Assembly: GCF_014171595.1 (NCBI RefSeq)
Contig: NZ_CP050451.1
Span: 2,852,001 to 2,916,000, forward strand
Length of the DNA: 64,000 nt
Direction of reading: 5' to 3'
Source of the DNA: Massilia sp. Se16.2.3
GTDB lineage: Bacteria; Pseudomonadota; Gammaproteobacteria; Burkholderiales; Burkholderiaceae_D
Numbering within the stretch: the stretch's first letter is position 1; each line of letters begins with the position of its first letter. The notes under the pieces were generated by a model that saw only the letters and a list, made by a program, of their open reading frames with translations, was not told where the DNA came from and did not search any database. The position numbers and the translations under genes were made by a program. Positions 1-8,854 of the stretch are shown here, piece after piece.

Positions 1-91
1 GCAGCTTGTTGGGGACGAAGCTCGACGGCTCGAGGGCGCGGGCGCGGTGCATCGCGGCCAGCATTTCCTGCTTTTTTTGGCGTACGTTCAT
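1..91 (-). CDS. N-terminal fragment of an unidentified protein (runs off left edge)
   Basis: An ATG at 91-89 on the minus strand is preceded by a strong ribosome binding site (GGAGGAG, 95-101) and opens a frame that continues to the window edge. The 30 residues visible are basic and helical (starting MNVRQKKQEMLAAMHRAR). Nothing in them identifies a family. The gene is inferred from the start signal and the absence of stops only. Confidence 0.5.
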   Translation of the reverse strand, partial: MNVRQKKQEMLAAMHRARALEPSSFVPNKL

Positions 92-397
92 GTACTCCTC
101 CAATACATTGGTTGGGGGGACAGGACCGTTTTGGAAGCGCCCGTTGTTGTGATAGCTTCGAGCACCTGACAACAGCTTCATGGCGGCCTTGCATCGCCTC
201 GCCGTACACACGTACCGCCTTCGCGGTCCGCCGATGCGGGCAACGCGCCTGGCCTCGAGGCGCTCGGCCTCAAGGCCCATGAAGGCCGTATTGGATGCTC
301 TTCTGCGTGCGGGTCGTTGTGATAGTACTACGGCTTTGCAGGGTACTCCGCACGATTCAACACAACAGCATGCAAGCTGATTGTTTCTTCGCGGAAC
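92..397. other. Intergenic stretch without a recognised gene
   Basis: It holds the ribosome binding site of the leftmost gene and the downstream side of the ABC operon. Two copies of GTTGTGATAG lie at 146-155 and 316-325. I see no convincing gene, terminator or RNA. Confidence 0.4.
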
Positions 398-1057
398 TCA
401 CGCCAACTTGAGTCCATCTTTGGTCAGGAGCAGCACCTGGTCGGCCATGTCGGCCGCCGCGTGCGAGTGCGTCACCATGATGGCGCCGGCACCGTTGGCC
501 CGGATTTTCCTCGCGCAGCAGGCGCAGCACGCCGCCGGCCGTTTCCGGATCGAGGTTGCCGGTCGGCTCGTCCGCCAGCAGCAGCGCCGGCCTGTGCACC
601 GGGGCGCGCGCAATCGCGACGCGCTGCATCTCTCCGCCCGACAGCTGGCGCGGGAAATCGGCGCCGCGTCCCCCCCCAGGCCGACCGCCGCGAGCATGCC
701 CTCGGCACGTGCCGCGCTCTCGCGTCCGTGTTCGCCGTTTAACAGCAGCGGCAGCGCCACATTCTGGTGCAGGGTCAGGTGCGGCAGCACGTGGAAGGCC
801 TGGAAAATGAAACCCATGCGCGTTCGGCGCAGGCGCGTGGCGGCGCCGTCGTCGAGCGAGGACATCGGCGTGCCGTCGACGATCACCTGGCCGCTGTCAG
901 GGACGTCCAGGCCCGCGATCAGGTTCAGCAGCGTGGACTTGCCGACGCCCGATTCGCCCATGATGGCGACGAACACGCCGGCCTCGAAGCGGTGCGACAG
1001 GGCCGACAGCACGGTGCGGCCGCCATAGGTCTTGGTGAGCTGCGACAGTTCGAGCAT
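398..1057 (-). CDS. ABC transporter ATPase of the LolD/MacB type (two frame breaks)
   Basis: This is the last gene of the putative selenate transporter operon, starting 13 bases after the second permease gene. It begins [13 protein letters not shown] and has a Walker A motif (GESGVGKST), a Q-loop region ([13 protein letters not shown]), a signature (LSGGE), Walker B ([12 protein letters not shown]) and an H-loop (VTHSH). The signature and Walker B lie in another frame. Frame is lost at a run of eight C (670-677) and regained near 505-515, so the total length (about 219 codons) is that of an intact ATPase. The sequence resembles the LolD/YbbA/MacB branch more than PhnC, which is odd because the operon already has its own ATPase. 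It may serve a separate exporter or be an auxiliary subunit. Frame breaks are probably sequencing errors. Confidence 0.75.
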   Translation of the reverse strand: MLELSQLTKTYGGRTVLSALSHRFEAGVFVAIMGESGVGKSTLLNLIAGLDVPDSGQVIVDGTPMSSLDDGAATRLRRTRMGFIFQAFHVLPHLTLHQNVALPLLLNGEHGRESAARAEGMLAAVGLGGDAAPISRASCRAERCSASRLRAPRCTGRRCCWRTSRPATSIRKRPAACCACCARKIRANGAGAIMVTHSHAAADMADQVLLLTKDGLKLA

Positions 1058-1070
1058 GGGTGCCTTTCGC

Positions 1071-1860
1071 TTAACGGGTGAGCGTGCGCCGCAGCGCGAA
1101 GCTGGCGGCATCGACCAGGGCGACCAGCACCAGCATGGCCAGCACCACGGTGGCCGCGCTCGGCATCTGGAACAGCGACAGGTGGTACTTCAGCATCTGG
1201 CCAAGCCCGCCCGCACCGACCACGCCCAGCACGGCGGCGGCGCGGATATTGTTCTCCCAGCGGTACAGGGTATAGGACAGCATTTGCGGCAGCGTCTGCG
1301 GCAGCGTCGCATAGAAAAAAAGGCGGCCAGGCTGGGGGCGCCGTTGGCGCGCAGCGCCGCTTCCGGCAGCGGCTCGGCGTTTTCCAGCGCGTCGGCAAAG
1401 AGGCGCCCGAGCACGCCCGCGGTGTGCGCGGCCAGGGCCAGCGTGCCGGCAAACGGACCCAGGCCGGCGGCCACCAGCAGCAGCGCGGCCCACACCAGTT
1501 CGGGAATCGAGCGCAGCACGTTCAGGACAAGACGCACCAGCGCGCGCGGCACGGCGCCCCAGCGCCCGCCTGCCGGCAGCGCCAGTACCAGCCCGGCGAC
1601 GACCGCCAGCAGCGTGCCCAGCGCCGACATCGACAGGGTCTCGAGGGCGGCGAACGCGGTTTTCTTTTGAAAAGCCGGCGCCAGGTCGGGCGGCGCGAAC
1701 CCGTCGGGAATTCGAGCATGGTGCTGGCCGCCTCAGGCGTGAAGAAGGCGCCAAGATCCATGCTGAGGGTGGCGAAGCTGGCCACCACCAGTACCAGCAG
1801 GGCGCCGACGAGGAGCAGGGTACTCCAGGCGCGCGCGGGCGCCGCCGGCATGGTCTTCAT
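1071..1860 (-). CDS. phnE: PhnE-type ABC permease 2 (two frame breaks)
   Basis: Inner-membrane permease of the PhnE (phosphonate-type) family, the second of two in the operon. The start (MKTMPAAPARAWS) overlaps the stop of permease 1 by ATGA, which indicates translational coupling. An N-terminal membrane segment (LLLVGALLVLVVASF) is followed by a conserved block LRSIPELVWAALLLVAAGLGPFAGTLALA and the coupling region GVVGAGGLGQ. Frame breaks lie near 1706-1708 and at a run of seven A (1314-1321); joining the three pieces gives a complete permease. With the other permease it would form the heterodimeric channel for the binding protein at 3526-4416. The substrate is inferred from family and context, see the binding protein. 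Confidence 0.8.
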
Positions 1861-2684
1861 CCCAGCCTCCGGCGCAAGAGGGTCGAGACCAGGTCGGCCG
1901 CGGCCACCAGCAGCACGAACACGATCAGCATCGTCGCCACTTCGCCGCCGGCCATCATCCGGGTCGATTCTTCCATGCGCTGCCCGAGGCCGCCGGCACC
2001 GACGAAGCCCATGATGGCCGAACCGCGGATCGCGCACTCCCAGCGGTAGACGGTGTGGGACACCAGCTCGGCGGCCGACTCGGGCAGGGCGCCGTAGAGC
2101 AGGGCGGCCAGGCGCGAGCCGCCGTTGGCCAGCAGTGCGTCGCTGGCGTGGAAGTCGCCGGACTCGAGGATCTCGGCATAGACTTTCGCCAGCATGCCGC
2201 AATAGGTGAGGGCGATCGCCAGCACGCCGGCCGTGGGCCCGAGGCCGACCACGCGCACGAACAGCAGCGCCCACACCAGTTCCGGCACGCTGCGCAGCAG
2301 CACCAGCACCCAGCGCACGGCCTGGCGCAGCAGCGCGGCCAGCGGGCGGATGCGCCCCGTGCCCAGGCGCGAGATCGACAGCCGTTCGCTGACTAACAGG
2401 GTGGCGGGAATCGCGCCCAGCAGGGCCAGTGCGAGTCCGGCCGTGGCGATCGCGACCGTGACCCAGGTCTGCTCCAGCACCAGCAGCAGGAATTCGGCGC
2501 CGTGCGCCGGGTGCAGGAAGTCCTTGAGGAAAACGCCAGCCGCGGCCAGGCTTTGCAGGTCGAACAGCAGCCGGGGCTTGAATTCGCTGTAGACGAGCAT
2601 GGGCCAGAGCAGCACCGGGGCGCAGCCGCAGGCGACGAGGCGCCCGCGCCAGGCGGGGTCGGGATGCAGGGGGAGCGCCGCCAT
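1857..2684 (-). CDS. phnE: PhnE-type ABC permease 1 (putative selenate/oxyanion uptake)
   Basis: A 275-residue inner-membrane permease with an intact frame. I chose the ATG at 2684, two bases after the stop of the ATPase gene; a longer reading frame exists upstream but overlaps that gene. Membrane segments are visible near residues 15-35 and 60-85. The block LLRSVPELVWALLFVRVVGLGPTAGVLA and the cytoplasmic loop GFVGAGGLGQRMEE are typical of PhnE proteins. It shares the same layout as permease 2, so the pair probably arose by duplication and works as a heterodimer with the ATPase PhnC. Confidence 0.85.
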   Translation of the reverse strand: MAALPLHPDPAWRGRLVACGCAPVLLWPMLVYSEFKPRLLFDLQSLAAAGVFLKDFLHPAHGAEFLLLVLEQTWVTVAIATAGLALALLGAIPATLLVSERLSISRLGTGRIRPLAALLRQAVRWVLVLLRSVPELVWALLFVRVVGLGPTAGVLAIALTYCGMLAKVYAEILESGDFHASDALLANGGSRLAALLYGALPESAAELVSHTVYRWECAIRGSAIMGFVGAGGLGQRMEESTRMMAGGEVATMLIVFVLLVAAADLVSTLLRRRLG

Positions 2685-2686
2685 CG

Positions 2687-3499
2687 TCAGAAGCAGGCGC
2701 CCACGGCGATGCGGTCGGGGCTTTCGTGCTCCGGATGCGGGTGCGGCGCCGCGCTCTCGTTCGCGTAGAGGGCGGCGACCATCGCGTCGGTGACCTCTTC
2801 GCGCGGCAGGTCGAACACGATGCGGCCGGCGCGCAGGCCGACGATGCGCGGAAAGTGGGCGCGCGCCATCTCGACCTGGTGCAGGCTGCAGACCAGGGTG
2901 GCACCACGTGCCCTTGCTTCGTCCAGCAAGGTGGAGAGGGTCAGGCGTGCCAGCGCCGGGTCGAGCGCGGAGATCGGCTCGTCGACGAGGAAAGCCTCGG
3001 CGCGCGAGAGCAGCAGTCGCGCCAGGCTGCAGCGCTGGCGCTCGCCGCCGGACAGGCGGTCGACGCGCGCATAGAGTTTGTCGCCCAGGCCGAAACGCGA
3101 CAGTGCCTCGAAGGCGGCGTCCGGGTCGCTGGGCTTGAACAGCGAGGCCAGCGCCTGCCACAGGCTCCACTGCGGCAGGCGGGCGGCCAGCACCGCCGTG
3201 ACCACGCGCTGGCGCGGCGGCAGCGGCGGCGTTTGCGGGGCGAGGAACAGGCGTGCGCGCAGGGCATGGCGCGCCCCTTGCGGCAATGCCCGGGGATCCT
3301 CATCGAAGACGGTAAAACCGCCCCCGGCCGGCCGGTGGGCGCAGGCCAGCGTCGAGAGCAGGGTGGTCTTGCCGGCGCCGGACGGCCCGATCAGCGCGAC
3401 TTGTTCGCCCTGCGCCAGCGCGAGGTCGAGTTCGTGCAGCGCGACCGCGCGCGTGCCGGTCAGGTGGCGCACGGTCAGCTTGTCGAGCCTGAAGGTCAT
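2687..3499 (-). CDS. phnC: PhnC-type ABC transporter ATPase
   Basis: Cytoplasmic ATPase of 270 residues that would power the two PhnE permeases. Walker A (GPSGAGKTT) is near residue 40, the signature LSGGERQR near 150, Walker B (AFLVDEPISALD) near 168 and the H-loop (SLHQ) near 205. The C-terminal 25 residues are rich in His, Pro and Glu (PHPHPEHESPD), a tail that is unusual for this family and could bind metal, though this is only inferred from composition. It sits 26 bases after the binding-protein gene and two bases before permease 1. Confidence 0.88.
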   Translation of the reverse strand: MTFRLDKLTVRHLTGTRAVALHELDLALAQGEQVALIGPSGAGKTTLLSTLACAHRPAGGGFTVFDEDPRALPQGARHALRARLFLAPQTPPLPPRQRVVTAVLAARLPQWSLWQALASLFKPSDPDAAFEALSRFGLGDKLYARVDRLSGGERQRCSLARLLLSRAEAFLVDEPISALDPALARLTLSTLLDEARARGATLVCSLHQVEMARAHFPRIVGLRAGRIVFDLPREEVTDAMVAALYANESAAPHPHPEHESPDRIAVGACF

Positions 3500-3525
3500 G
3501 GCGTGGCGGTCCGTTCTTGCAAGGC

Positions 3526-4416
3526 TTACTTCAGCAGGCCGGCATTCTTCGCCGCCGCTTCAATCGCCACGTAGTTCTCGGCCCTGGTCGGGACGAATTT
3601 CGTTGCGCGTTGCAGTTCCAGGATTTCCTTGCCCTGCGCAGTAGAAGCGTCCAGGGCCAGGAAGGCGTCGCGGATTTTCTTCTGCAGCGCCGGGTTCATG
3701 TCCGAGCGCACCGACCAGTTGTAGTCGAAGTAGCCGGGCGTGGTGTAGAACACGCGCACGGCTTTTGGGTCGACCTTGCCGGCTTCGACCAGCTTTTCCC
3801 AGACCGAGATGTTCAGGGCGCCGGCATCGACCTTGCCGCCGGCGACAGCCGCGACGGTGGCGTCATGCGCACCCGAGAAGGCCACGCGTTTCAGGTCGGT
3901 GTCCGGATCGATCCTGGCGGTGAGCAGGAAGGAACGCGGCATCAGGTGGCCCGAGGTCGACGATTCCGAGCCAAAGGAGAGCGTCTTGCCACGCAGGTCT
4001 TCCAGCTTGTTGATGTCGGCCTTGGTGGTGATGAAGACCGAGCGGAATTTTTCGTCTTCGGCGCGCTGCACCAGCGGCACGACCTGGCCCTTGGAACGGA
4101 CCTTGGCCTGCACGAAGGTGAAGCCGCCGAACCAGACCATGTCGAGCTTCTTGTTGACCAGGCCTTCGACCGAGGCGGCGTAATCGGTGACCGGGGTGAA
4201 TTCCACTTTCAGGCCGGTCGCCTTGGCCAGGTAGTCGCCCAGCGGCTTGAACTTGCGCTGCAGTTCCGTCGGCGCCTCGTCGGGAATGGCGGACACGCGC
4301 AGCACGCCCGGCGTATTCTGGGCGGCGGCATGGCCGGCGGCGAACAGCAGGGAGGCGGTGGCGGCCGCGGCAAACAGCGACTTGAAGGTCGACTTCGAAA
4401 CGGACAATGGATTCAT
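3526..4416 (-). CDS. phnD: Periplasmic binding protein of a PhnD-type ABC transporter, putative selenate binder
   Basis: A 296-residue periplasmic protein with a signal peptide (about residues 1-33, ending AGHAAAQ). The mature part has the PhnD fold hallmarks: SAIPDEAPTELQRKFKPL near 42, VTDYAASVEGLVNKKLDMVWFGGFTF near 76-100 and SSTSGHLMPRSFLL near 150. This sequence type is the one generally annotated as a putative selenate ABC transporter substrate-binding protein, a clade that co-occurs with selD genes of otherwise unknown use. Here it heads an operon divergent from egtD and lies 7 kb from a selD/senB pair, which supports selenium rather than phosphonate. No C-P lyase or other phosphonate gene is present. 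The substrate itself is inferred. Confidence 0.8.
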   Translation of the reverse strand: MNPLSVSKSTFKSLFAAAATASLLFAAGHAAAQNTPGVLRVSAIPDEAPTELQRKFKPLGDYLAKATGLKVEFTPVTDYAASVEGLVNKKLDMVWFGGFTFVQAKVRSKGQVVPLVQRAEDEKFRSVFITTKADINKLEDLRGKTLSFGSESSTSGHLMPRSFLLTARIDPDTDLKRVAFSGAHDATVAAVAGGKVDAGALNISVWEKLVEAGKVDPKAVRVFYTTPGYFDYNWSVRSDMNPALQKKIRDAFLALDASTAQGKEILELQRATKFVPTRAENYVAIEAAAKNAGLLK

Positions 4417-4557
4417 GCGAACTTTCTCTTTTTATGGGGAATCGAATGGTCTGCACGCTTGGGCAGCAGGCGAACGCGGGATCGAGGGGGTTCCGCTATC
4501 ATAGCAAAAACGGCAACTCATCCCATGCCGGGCGCATCGGGCGCCTCGGCGGCACGA
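4417..4557. promoter_or_regulatory. Divergent control region between transporter operon and egtD
   Basis: These 141 bases separate the divergently transcribed binding-protein gene and egtD, so both promoters must lie here. A run CTATCATAG (about 4496-4504) could be part of a minus 10 element. No known operator is recognisable. A shared regulator would explain joint control of selenium uptake and hercynine formation, but this is inference. Confidence 0.35.
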
Positions 4558-4569
4558 ATGATAAACCTT

Positions 4570-5541
4570 ATGCTGACGTCCTGCACAATCGAGAAGCCGG
4601 CCGCGCCCAGCGCCCATGTCCCGGCGGAGCTGTACGCCGGCCTGGCGGCCGAAGCGGCCTGCATTTCGCCGAAATTCCTCTACGACGCGCTTGGCTCGAA
4701 GCTGTTCGAGGCGATCTGCGAGCTGCCGGAATACTATCCGACCCGTACCGAGGGCGCGATCTTCGAGCGCCATGGCGCCGAGATCGCCCAGGCCTGCGGG
4801 GCCGGCACGACCCTGATCGATCTTGGCGCCGGCAATTGCGCCAAGGCGGCGGCGCTGTTTCCGCTGCTGCGCCCGAGCCAGTATGTCGCAGTCGACATTT
4901 CCACCGATTTCGTGAGCGAAGCCCCGGCGCGCCTGCGCCAGCGCTTTCCGCACATCGCCATGAGCGCGCTCGGACAGGACTTTTCCAGCGGCCTGCGCCT
5001 GCCCGACAGCGTGCGTGCCGAGCGCCGCCTGTTCTTCTATCCGGGTTCATCGCTGGGCAATTTCACGCCGGCCGAAGCACGTGCCTTCCTGCGCCGCCTG
5101 CGCGGGCAGTGCGGGCTCGACGGTGCGCTCCTGATCGGCATCGATCTCGCCAAGGAGAAGGCCCTGCTCGATGCCGCCTATGACGACGAGCTCGGCGTCA
5201 CGGCCGCCTTCAACCTCAACGTCCTGCGCCATGTGAACCGCCTGCTCGGCGCCGATTTCGACGTCAGGCGCTGGCGCCACGCCGGCTTCTACAACGAGGC
5301 GCTGGGCCGGGTCGAGATGCACCTGGAAGCGCGCGAGGCGCAACGCGTGCGCTGGCCGGGCGGCGGACGCAGCTTTGCCGCGGGCGAGCGCATCCACACG
5401 GAAAACAGCTACAAATACCGCCAGGCCGACGCCATCGCGCTGCTCGAGCAGTCCGGCTTCGAAGCCACCCGCGTCTGGCTCGACCCGCGCCGCTGGTTCG
5501 CCGTGATCCATGCGCGGGCGATCGCGCCGCTGGGCGCCTGA
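4570..5541 (+). CDS. egtD: L-histidine N-alpha-methyltransferase EgtD (hercynine synthase)
   Basis: Cytoplasmic SAM-dependent enzyme that trimethylates histidine to hercynine, the precursor of both ergothioneine and selenoneine. About 323 residues, the usual length. Visible motifs are [25 protein letters not shown] near residue 38, the SAM-binding loop [11 protein letters not shown] near 85, [11 protein letters not shown] near 155 and [13 protein letters not shown] near 215, all characteristic of the EgtD family. The start is uncertain: ATG at 4558 or 4570, neither with a clear ribosome site. The egtB-family gene follows after 13 bases, so the two form an operon. Frame intact. Confidence 0.92.
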   Translation: MLTSCTIEKPAAPSAHVPAELYAGLAAEAACISPKFLYDALGSKLFEAICELPEYYPTRTEGAIFERHGAEIAQACGAGTTLIDLGAGNCAKAAALFPLLRPSQYVAVDISTDFVSEAPARLRQRFPHIAMSALGQDFSSGLRLPDSVRAERRLFFYPGSSLGNFTPAEARAFLRRLRGQCGLDGALLIGIDLAKEKALLDAAYDDELGVTAAFNLNVLRHVNRLLGADFDVRRWRHAGFYNEALGRVEMHLEAREAQRVRWPGGGRSFAAGERIHTENSYKYRQADAIALLEQSGFEATRVWLDPRRWFAVIHARAIAPLGA

Positions 5542-5554
5542 GGCCGGGGAAAGC

Positions 5555-6783
5555 ATGAGCGCGCGCGACGGGGGACTGGCCGGACGACTCGACTACGCGG
5601 CCGTGCGTGCGCGCTCGCTGGCGCTGGCCGCACCCCTGTCGCCGGAAGATTGCTGCGCCCAGTCGATGGCGGACGCCAGCCCGGTGAAATGGCACCTGGC
5701 GCACACCACCGGTTTTTCGAGACCTTCATCCCGGAAGCGCGCGAGGCCCGGTTTGCGCCGTTCGACCCGGCCTTCCGGGTGCTCTTCAATTCCTACTACA
5801 ACGGCATCGGCGCAAAGCACCCGCGCGCGGCCCGGGGCCTGCTTACCCGGCCCTCGCTGGACGAGGTGCGCGCCTACCGGGCCGACGTCGATCGGCGCAT
5901 GGCGCGCCTGCTGGCTGCCCATCCTGCGGATGCCGGTCTGGACGCGCTGGTGGAACTGGGCCTGCAGCACGAACAGCAGCACCAGGAATTGCTGCTGACC
6001 GACGTCAAGCACCTGCTGGCGCACAATCCGCTGGCGCCGTGCTATGACGACAGTCCCCTCGAGGTGGCTGCCGAGCCCCCGGCCATGGCCTTCCTGCCTT
6101 TCGACGGCGGCCTGTTCGAGCTCGGCCACAACGGCCGCGGGTTTTGTTTCGACAACGAACTGCCGCGCCATCGCGTCTATCTCGCGCCTTTCGAACTTGC
6201 CTCGCGGCTGGTAACCAATGGCGAATACCTTGCCTTCATCGAGGCGGGCGGCTACCGCGACCCGGCGCTGTGGCTGGCCGAGGGCTGGGACCGGGTCGCT
6301 GGCGGCGAACTGGCCGCGCCCCTGTACTGGCGCCGCGAAGGTGACGCCTGGCACGAATTCACCCTGCACGGCACTGTGCCGCTCGACCCCCACCGCCCGG
6401 TTACCCACCTGTCGCTGTACGAGGCCGACGCCTATGCGCGCTGGCGCGGCGCGCGTTTGCCCTCCGAGGCCGAATGGGAATTCGCCGCGCGCCAGGCGGC
6501 CATCGACAGTGGCGGCCTGCACCCCGGTGCGGCAAGCGGCGCAGGCCTGGCCCAGATGTTCGGCGCCTGCTGGCAATGGACGAGCAGCAGTTATGCACCG
6601 TATCCCGGCTATGCGCCGGCTGCCGGCGCGATCGGCGAGTACAACGGCAAGTTCATGGTCAACCAGTATGTGCTGCGCGGCGCGTCCTGTGCCACGCCGG
6701 CCGGGCACGCGCGCGCCAGCTACCGCAATTTCTTCCCGTCGGGTGCGCGCTGGCAGTTCACCGGACTCAGGCTCGCACGATGA
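5555..6783 (+). CDS. egtB: EgtB-family nonheme-iron sulfoxide synthase (candidate selenoneine/ergothioneine synthase; one frame break)
   Basis: Iron-dependent enzyme that joins hercynine to a sulfur (or, in SenA, a selenium) donor using O2. The N-terminal DinB-like domain carries the iron ligands in [11 protein letters not shown] (about residue 45) and in the HxxxHxE motif of [12 protein letters not shown]. The C-terminal FGE/sulfatase-like domain shows [39 protein letters not shown] and [18 protein letters not shown]. One base is missing near 5710: adding a T restores WFFETF and joins the two frames. The start ATG at 5555 has GGGGAAAG upstream. Motifs look like canonical EgtB rather than a clearly separate SenA, but no other SenA candidate occurs in the window. 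Gene stop overlaps the next start by ATGA. Confidence 0.85.
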
Positions 6784-7724
6784 TGCCGGGCGGGCGCCTG
6801 CGCGTGCGTCGCCTGCGCGTACGTATCCTCAACCGGCGCGCCAACGCCTACATCCTGTCGCACCCGCTCGCCTTCACGCTCAGCGTGCTCAAGGGCTTTC
6901 GCGCCAACCAGGGCCTGCTGCTGGCCGGTGCCGTCGCCTATTACGCGCTGCTGTCGATCGTGCCCTTCCTGATGCTGGTGGTGGTGGTGCTGTCGCACTT
7001 CCTCGACCAGGCCGAACTGCTGGTCACGATGCGCCGCTACCTCGAACTGCTGGTCCCGGGCCAGTCGGTCTCGATCGTGGCCGAGGTCGCCAACTTCCTC
7101 GACAACCGCGACCTCATCACCTGGGTGCTTGCGGTGACGATGCTGTTCTTCAGTTCCTTCGCCTTCACGGTGCTGGAAAACGCCATGAGCGTGATCTTCA
7201 TCCACCGGGTGGCGATCCGGCGCCGCCATTTCCTCGTCTCCGCCGTGCTGCCCTACTGTTACATCCTGGCGCTGGGCTTCGGGGTGATGCTCGTGACCCT
7301 GGTGGCCGGGACCCTGCAGGTGATGGGGCGGGAGAGCGTGCAGCTGCTGGGCATCACCTGGTCGCTCGGGGGACTGTCCGGGGCGCTGCTCTACCTGCTG
7401 GGGCTGGCCGGCGAGATCCTGGTGCTGACCTCGATCTACCTGGTGATGCCGGTAGGGCGCCTGTCGCTCTCGCATGCGCTCGTCGGTGGGGTAACGGCCG
7501 CGCTGCTGTGGGAAGTCGCGCGCCATGTGCTGGTCTGGTACTTTTCCACCCTGTCGCAGGTGAACGTGGTGTATGGCTCGATGACGACGGCAATCGTCGT
7601 CATGTTCAGCCTCGAGATCGGTGCCACGCTGCTGCTGTTCGGCGCCCAGGTGATCGCCGAGTACGAGCGGGTAGGGCGCGGCAAGCCGGAGCGCCATCCG
7701 CCGCTGTCGACCGAGCCGGTCTAG
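6780..7724 (+). CDS. YihY/BrkB family inner-membrane protein
   Basis: A 314-residue multi-pass membrane protein, with about six hydrophobic segments, of the YihY/UPF0761 family whose biochemical role is unsettled. Family hallmarks are AYYALLSIVPFLMLVVVVL near residue 48, SSFAFTVLENAMSVIF near 125 and YGSMTTAIVVMFSLEIGATLLLFGAQVIAEY near 265. It overlaps the egtB stop by ATGA and is therefore probably co-transcribed and co-translated with egtDB. No direct link of this family to ergothioneine or selenium is known to me; its place in the operon may only reflect genome compaction. Confidence 0.85.
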   Translation: MMPGGRLRVRRLRVRILNRRANAYILSHPLAFTLSVLKGFRANQGLLLAGAVAYYALLSIVPFLMLVVVVLSHFLDQAELLVTMRRYLELLVPGQSVSIVAEVANFLDNRDLITWVLAVTMLFFSSFAFTVLENAMSVIFIHRVAIRRRHFLVSAVLPYCYILALGFGVMLVTLVAGTLQVMGRESVQLLGITWSLGGLSGALLYLLGLAGEILVLTSIYLVMPVGRLSLSHALVGGVTAALLWEVARHVLVWYFSTLSQVNVVYGSMTTAIVVMFSLEIGATLLLFGAQVIAEYERVGRGKPERHPPLSTEPV

Positions 7725-7890
7725 GAGCGCCTGCATCCTGTGTTCGCGCTGCGCTATGTTGCAGACCTGGAATATCTTGCCTGTCAGCATTTTTCAGCGT
7801 ACGATGTTGAATAGGTGACAACTCGCACGTCGCTCCCTGCCATTGCCGCCGAGTTGATCGCGGCGACTTCCTTCCTTCGACCTGAATGAC

Positions 7891-8649
7891 ATGAACGCTT
7901 TGAAAAAGAACCCGCAGCACCTGCCCGGCGCCTTTCTTCGCCTCCTTATCACGGCCGTGGCCGCCTTTTTCCTGGCCGCCCCCCTGGCGGTCGGTGCGGC
8001 GGAAGCGACCCCAGCCCCGGCCCTGGCAGCGGGAGACGTGCCGCCCGACTATGTCGGCAAAACCCTCGACGGCGTGCCCATCAAACTGTCCGGGCAAGCG
8101 GGGAAAGTCATCGTCGTGTCGTACTGGGCAACCTGGTGCCCATACTGCCTGAAAGAACTGCCGATCCTGGACAATTTGCAGAAACTGGCCGGCAAGGAGC
8201 ACATGTACGTGCTGGGCGTGAATACGGAAGAGCGTGCGGTGTTCCGCAAGGTGCTCGGTGCCGTGTCAAAGATGAACATGCACTTCGCCTACGACCCGGA
8301 TGGTGCCGCCCAGAAGGCCTACGGCGTCAAGGGCATCCCGCATATGGTCATCATCGGACGAGACGGCAAGATCATTCGGGTGTACCGCGGCTATGGCGAA
8401 GACATGCTGGACCAGATCGTTGCCGAGATCAATACGGCGCTGGCAGCGCCGGTGGCCGGTGCCGGTCCGGCGCCAGTCCGGGCGCGGCGCAATAGCCGGC
8501 CCGGTGCCGGGCCGGCCACCCGCAAAGCGGGGGCGCTACCCGGAGCGCATCAGGCGGGCATCCATGTGCCCCCGCACAGCACGACGCTTGCGTCAGCTCA
8601 ATTTCCCTTAAGAATCCCAATGGCACAGTCGGTTCTTGCGCCGGCATGA
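7891..8649 (+). CDS. TlpA-like thiol-disulfide oxidoreductase (exported)
   Basis: A periplasmic thioredoxin-fold protein. A signal peptide spans about residues 1-36 (hydrophobic LLITAVAAFFLAAPLAVGA), followed by the redox motif WATWCPYC (Cys83 and Cys86) and the cis-proline loop KGIPHMVIIGRDG near 147. The fold is complete by about residue 185. The remaining 65 residues are low-complexity, rich in Ala, Pro and Arg, and their DNA contains a perfect GC-rich hairpin (about 8496-8517) just after a TAG in the neighbouring frame (8493-8495). The true end may therefore be at 8495 with a base error upstream. Context next to the selenium genes makes a role in reducing selenium or thiol intermediates imaginable but unproven. 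Confidence 0.75.
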   Translation: MNALKKNPQHLPGAFLRLLITAVAAFFLAAPLAVGAAEATPAPALAAGDVPPDYVGKTLDGVPIKLSGQAGKVIVVSYWATWCPYCLKELPILDNLQKLAGKEHMYVLGVNTEERAVFRKVLGAVSKMNMHFAYDPDGAAQKAYGVKGIPHMVIIGRDGKIIRVYRGYGEDMLDQIVAEINTALAAPVAGAGPAPVRARRNSRPGAGPATRKAGALPGAHQAGIHVPPHSTTLASAQFPLRIPMAQSVLAPA

Positions 8650-8670
8650 CGCTGGGCAAGGAGAACTGTG

Positions 8671-8841
8671 ATGGAACAAGACGTCATCACGGGTTTGCCG
8701 CTGCTGGTCATGGCAGCGTTCATCGCACTGGTGTTCGGACTGGCGCTGCTTGCGCGCCAGTTGCACCGCCTGCACAAGCCGGTCATCGTGCGCCGCGGGG
8801 CCGGCCAGCCCGCATCACGCCAGGCGCCGCCCGAGCGCTAG
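8671..8841 (+). CDS. Small single-span membrane protein, 56 aa
   Basis: An ATG at 8671 has a good ribosome binding site (GGAG, seven bases upstream). The product has one hydrophobic segment (LPLLVMAAFIALVFGLALLA, residues 9-28) followed by a basic tail ending in APPER. It ends 14 bases before the stop of the convergent diguanylate cyclase gene. I do not recognise a family. A start site, a plausible membrane segment and tight packing between neighbours support a real gene. Confidence 0.6.
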   Translation: MEQDVITGLPLLVMAAFIALVFGLALLARQLHRLHKPVIVRRGAGQPASRQAPPER

Positions 8842-8854
8842 CGGCCCGCGCGCT

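Noticed and set aside
2687..4416. Phosphonate uptake operon
   Set aside because: The proteins are PhnCDE-like, but no C-P lyase or phosphonatase gene is present and the neighbours are egtDB and senBC; selenate or another selenium oxyanion fits better, although unproven.
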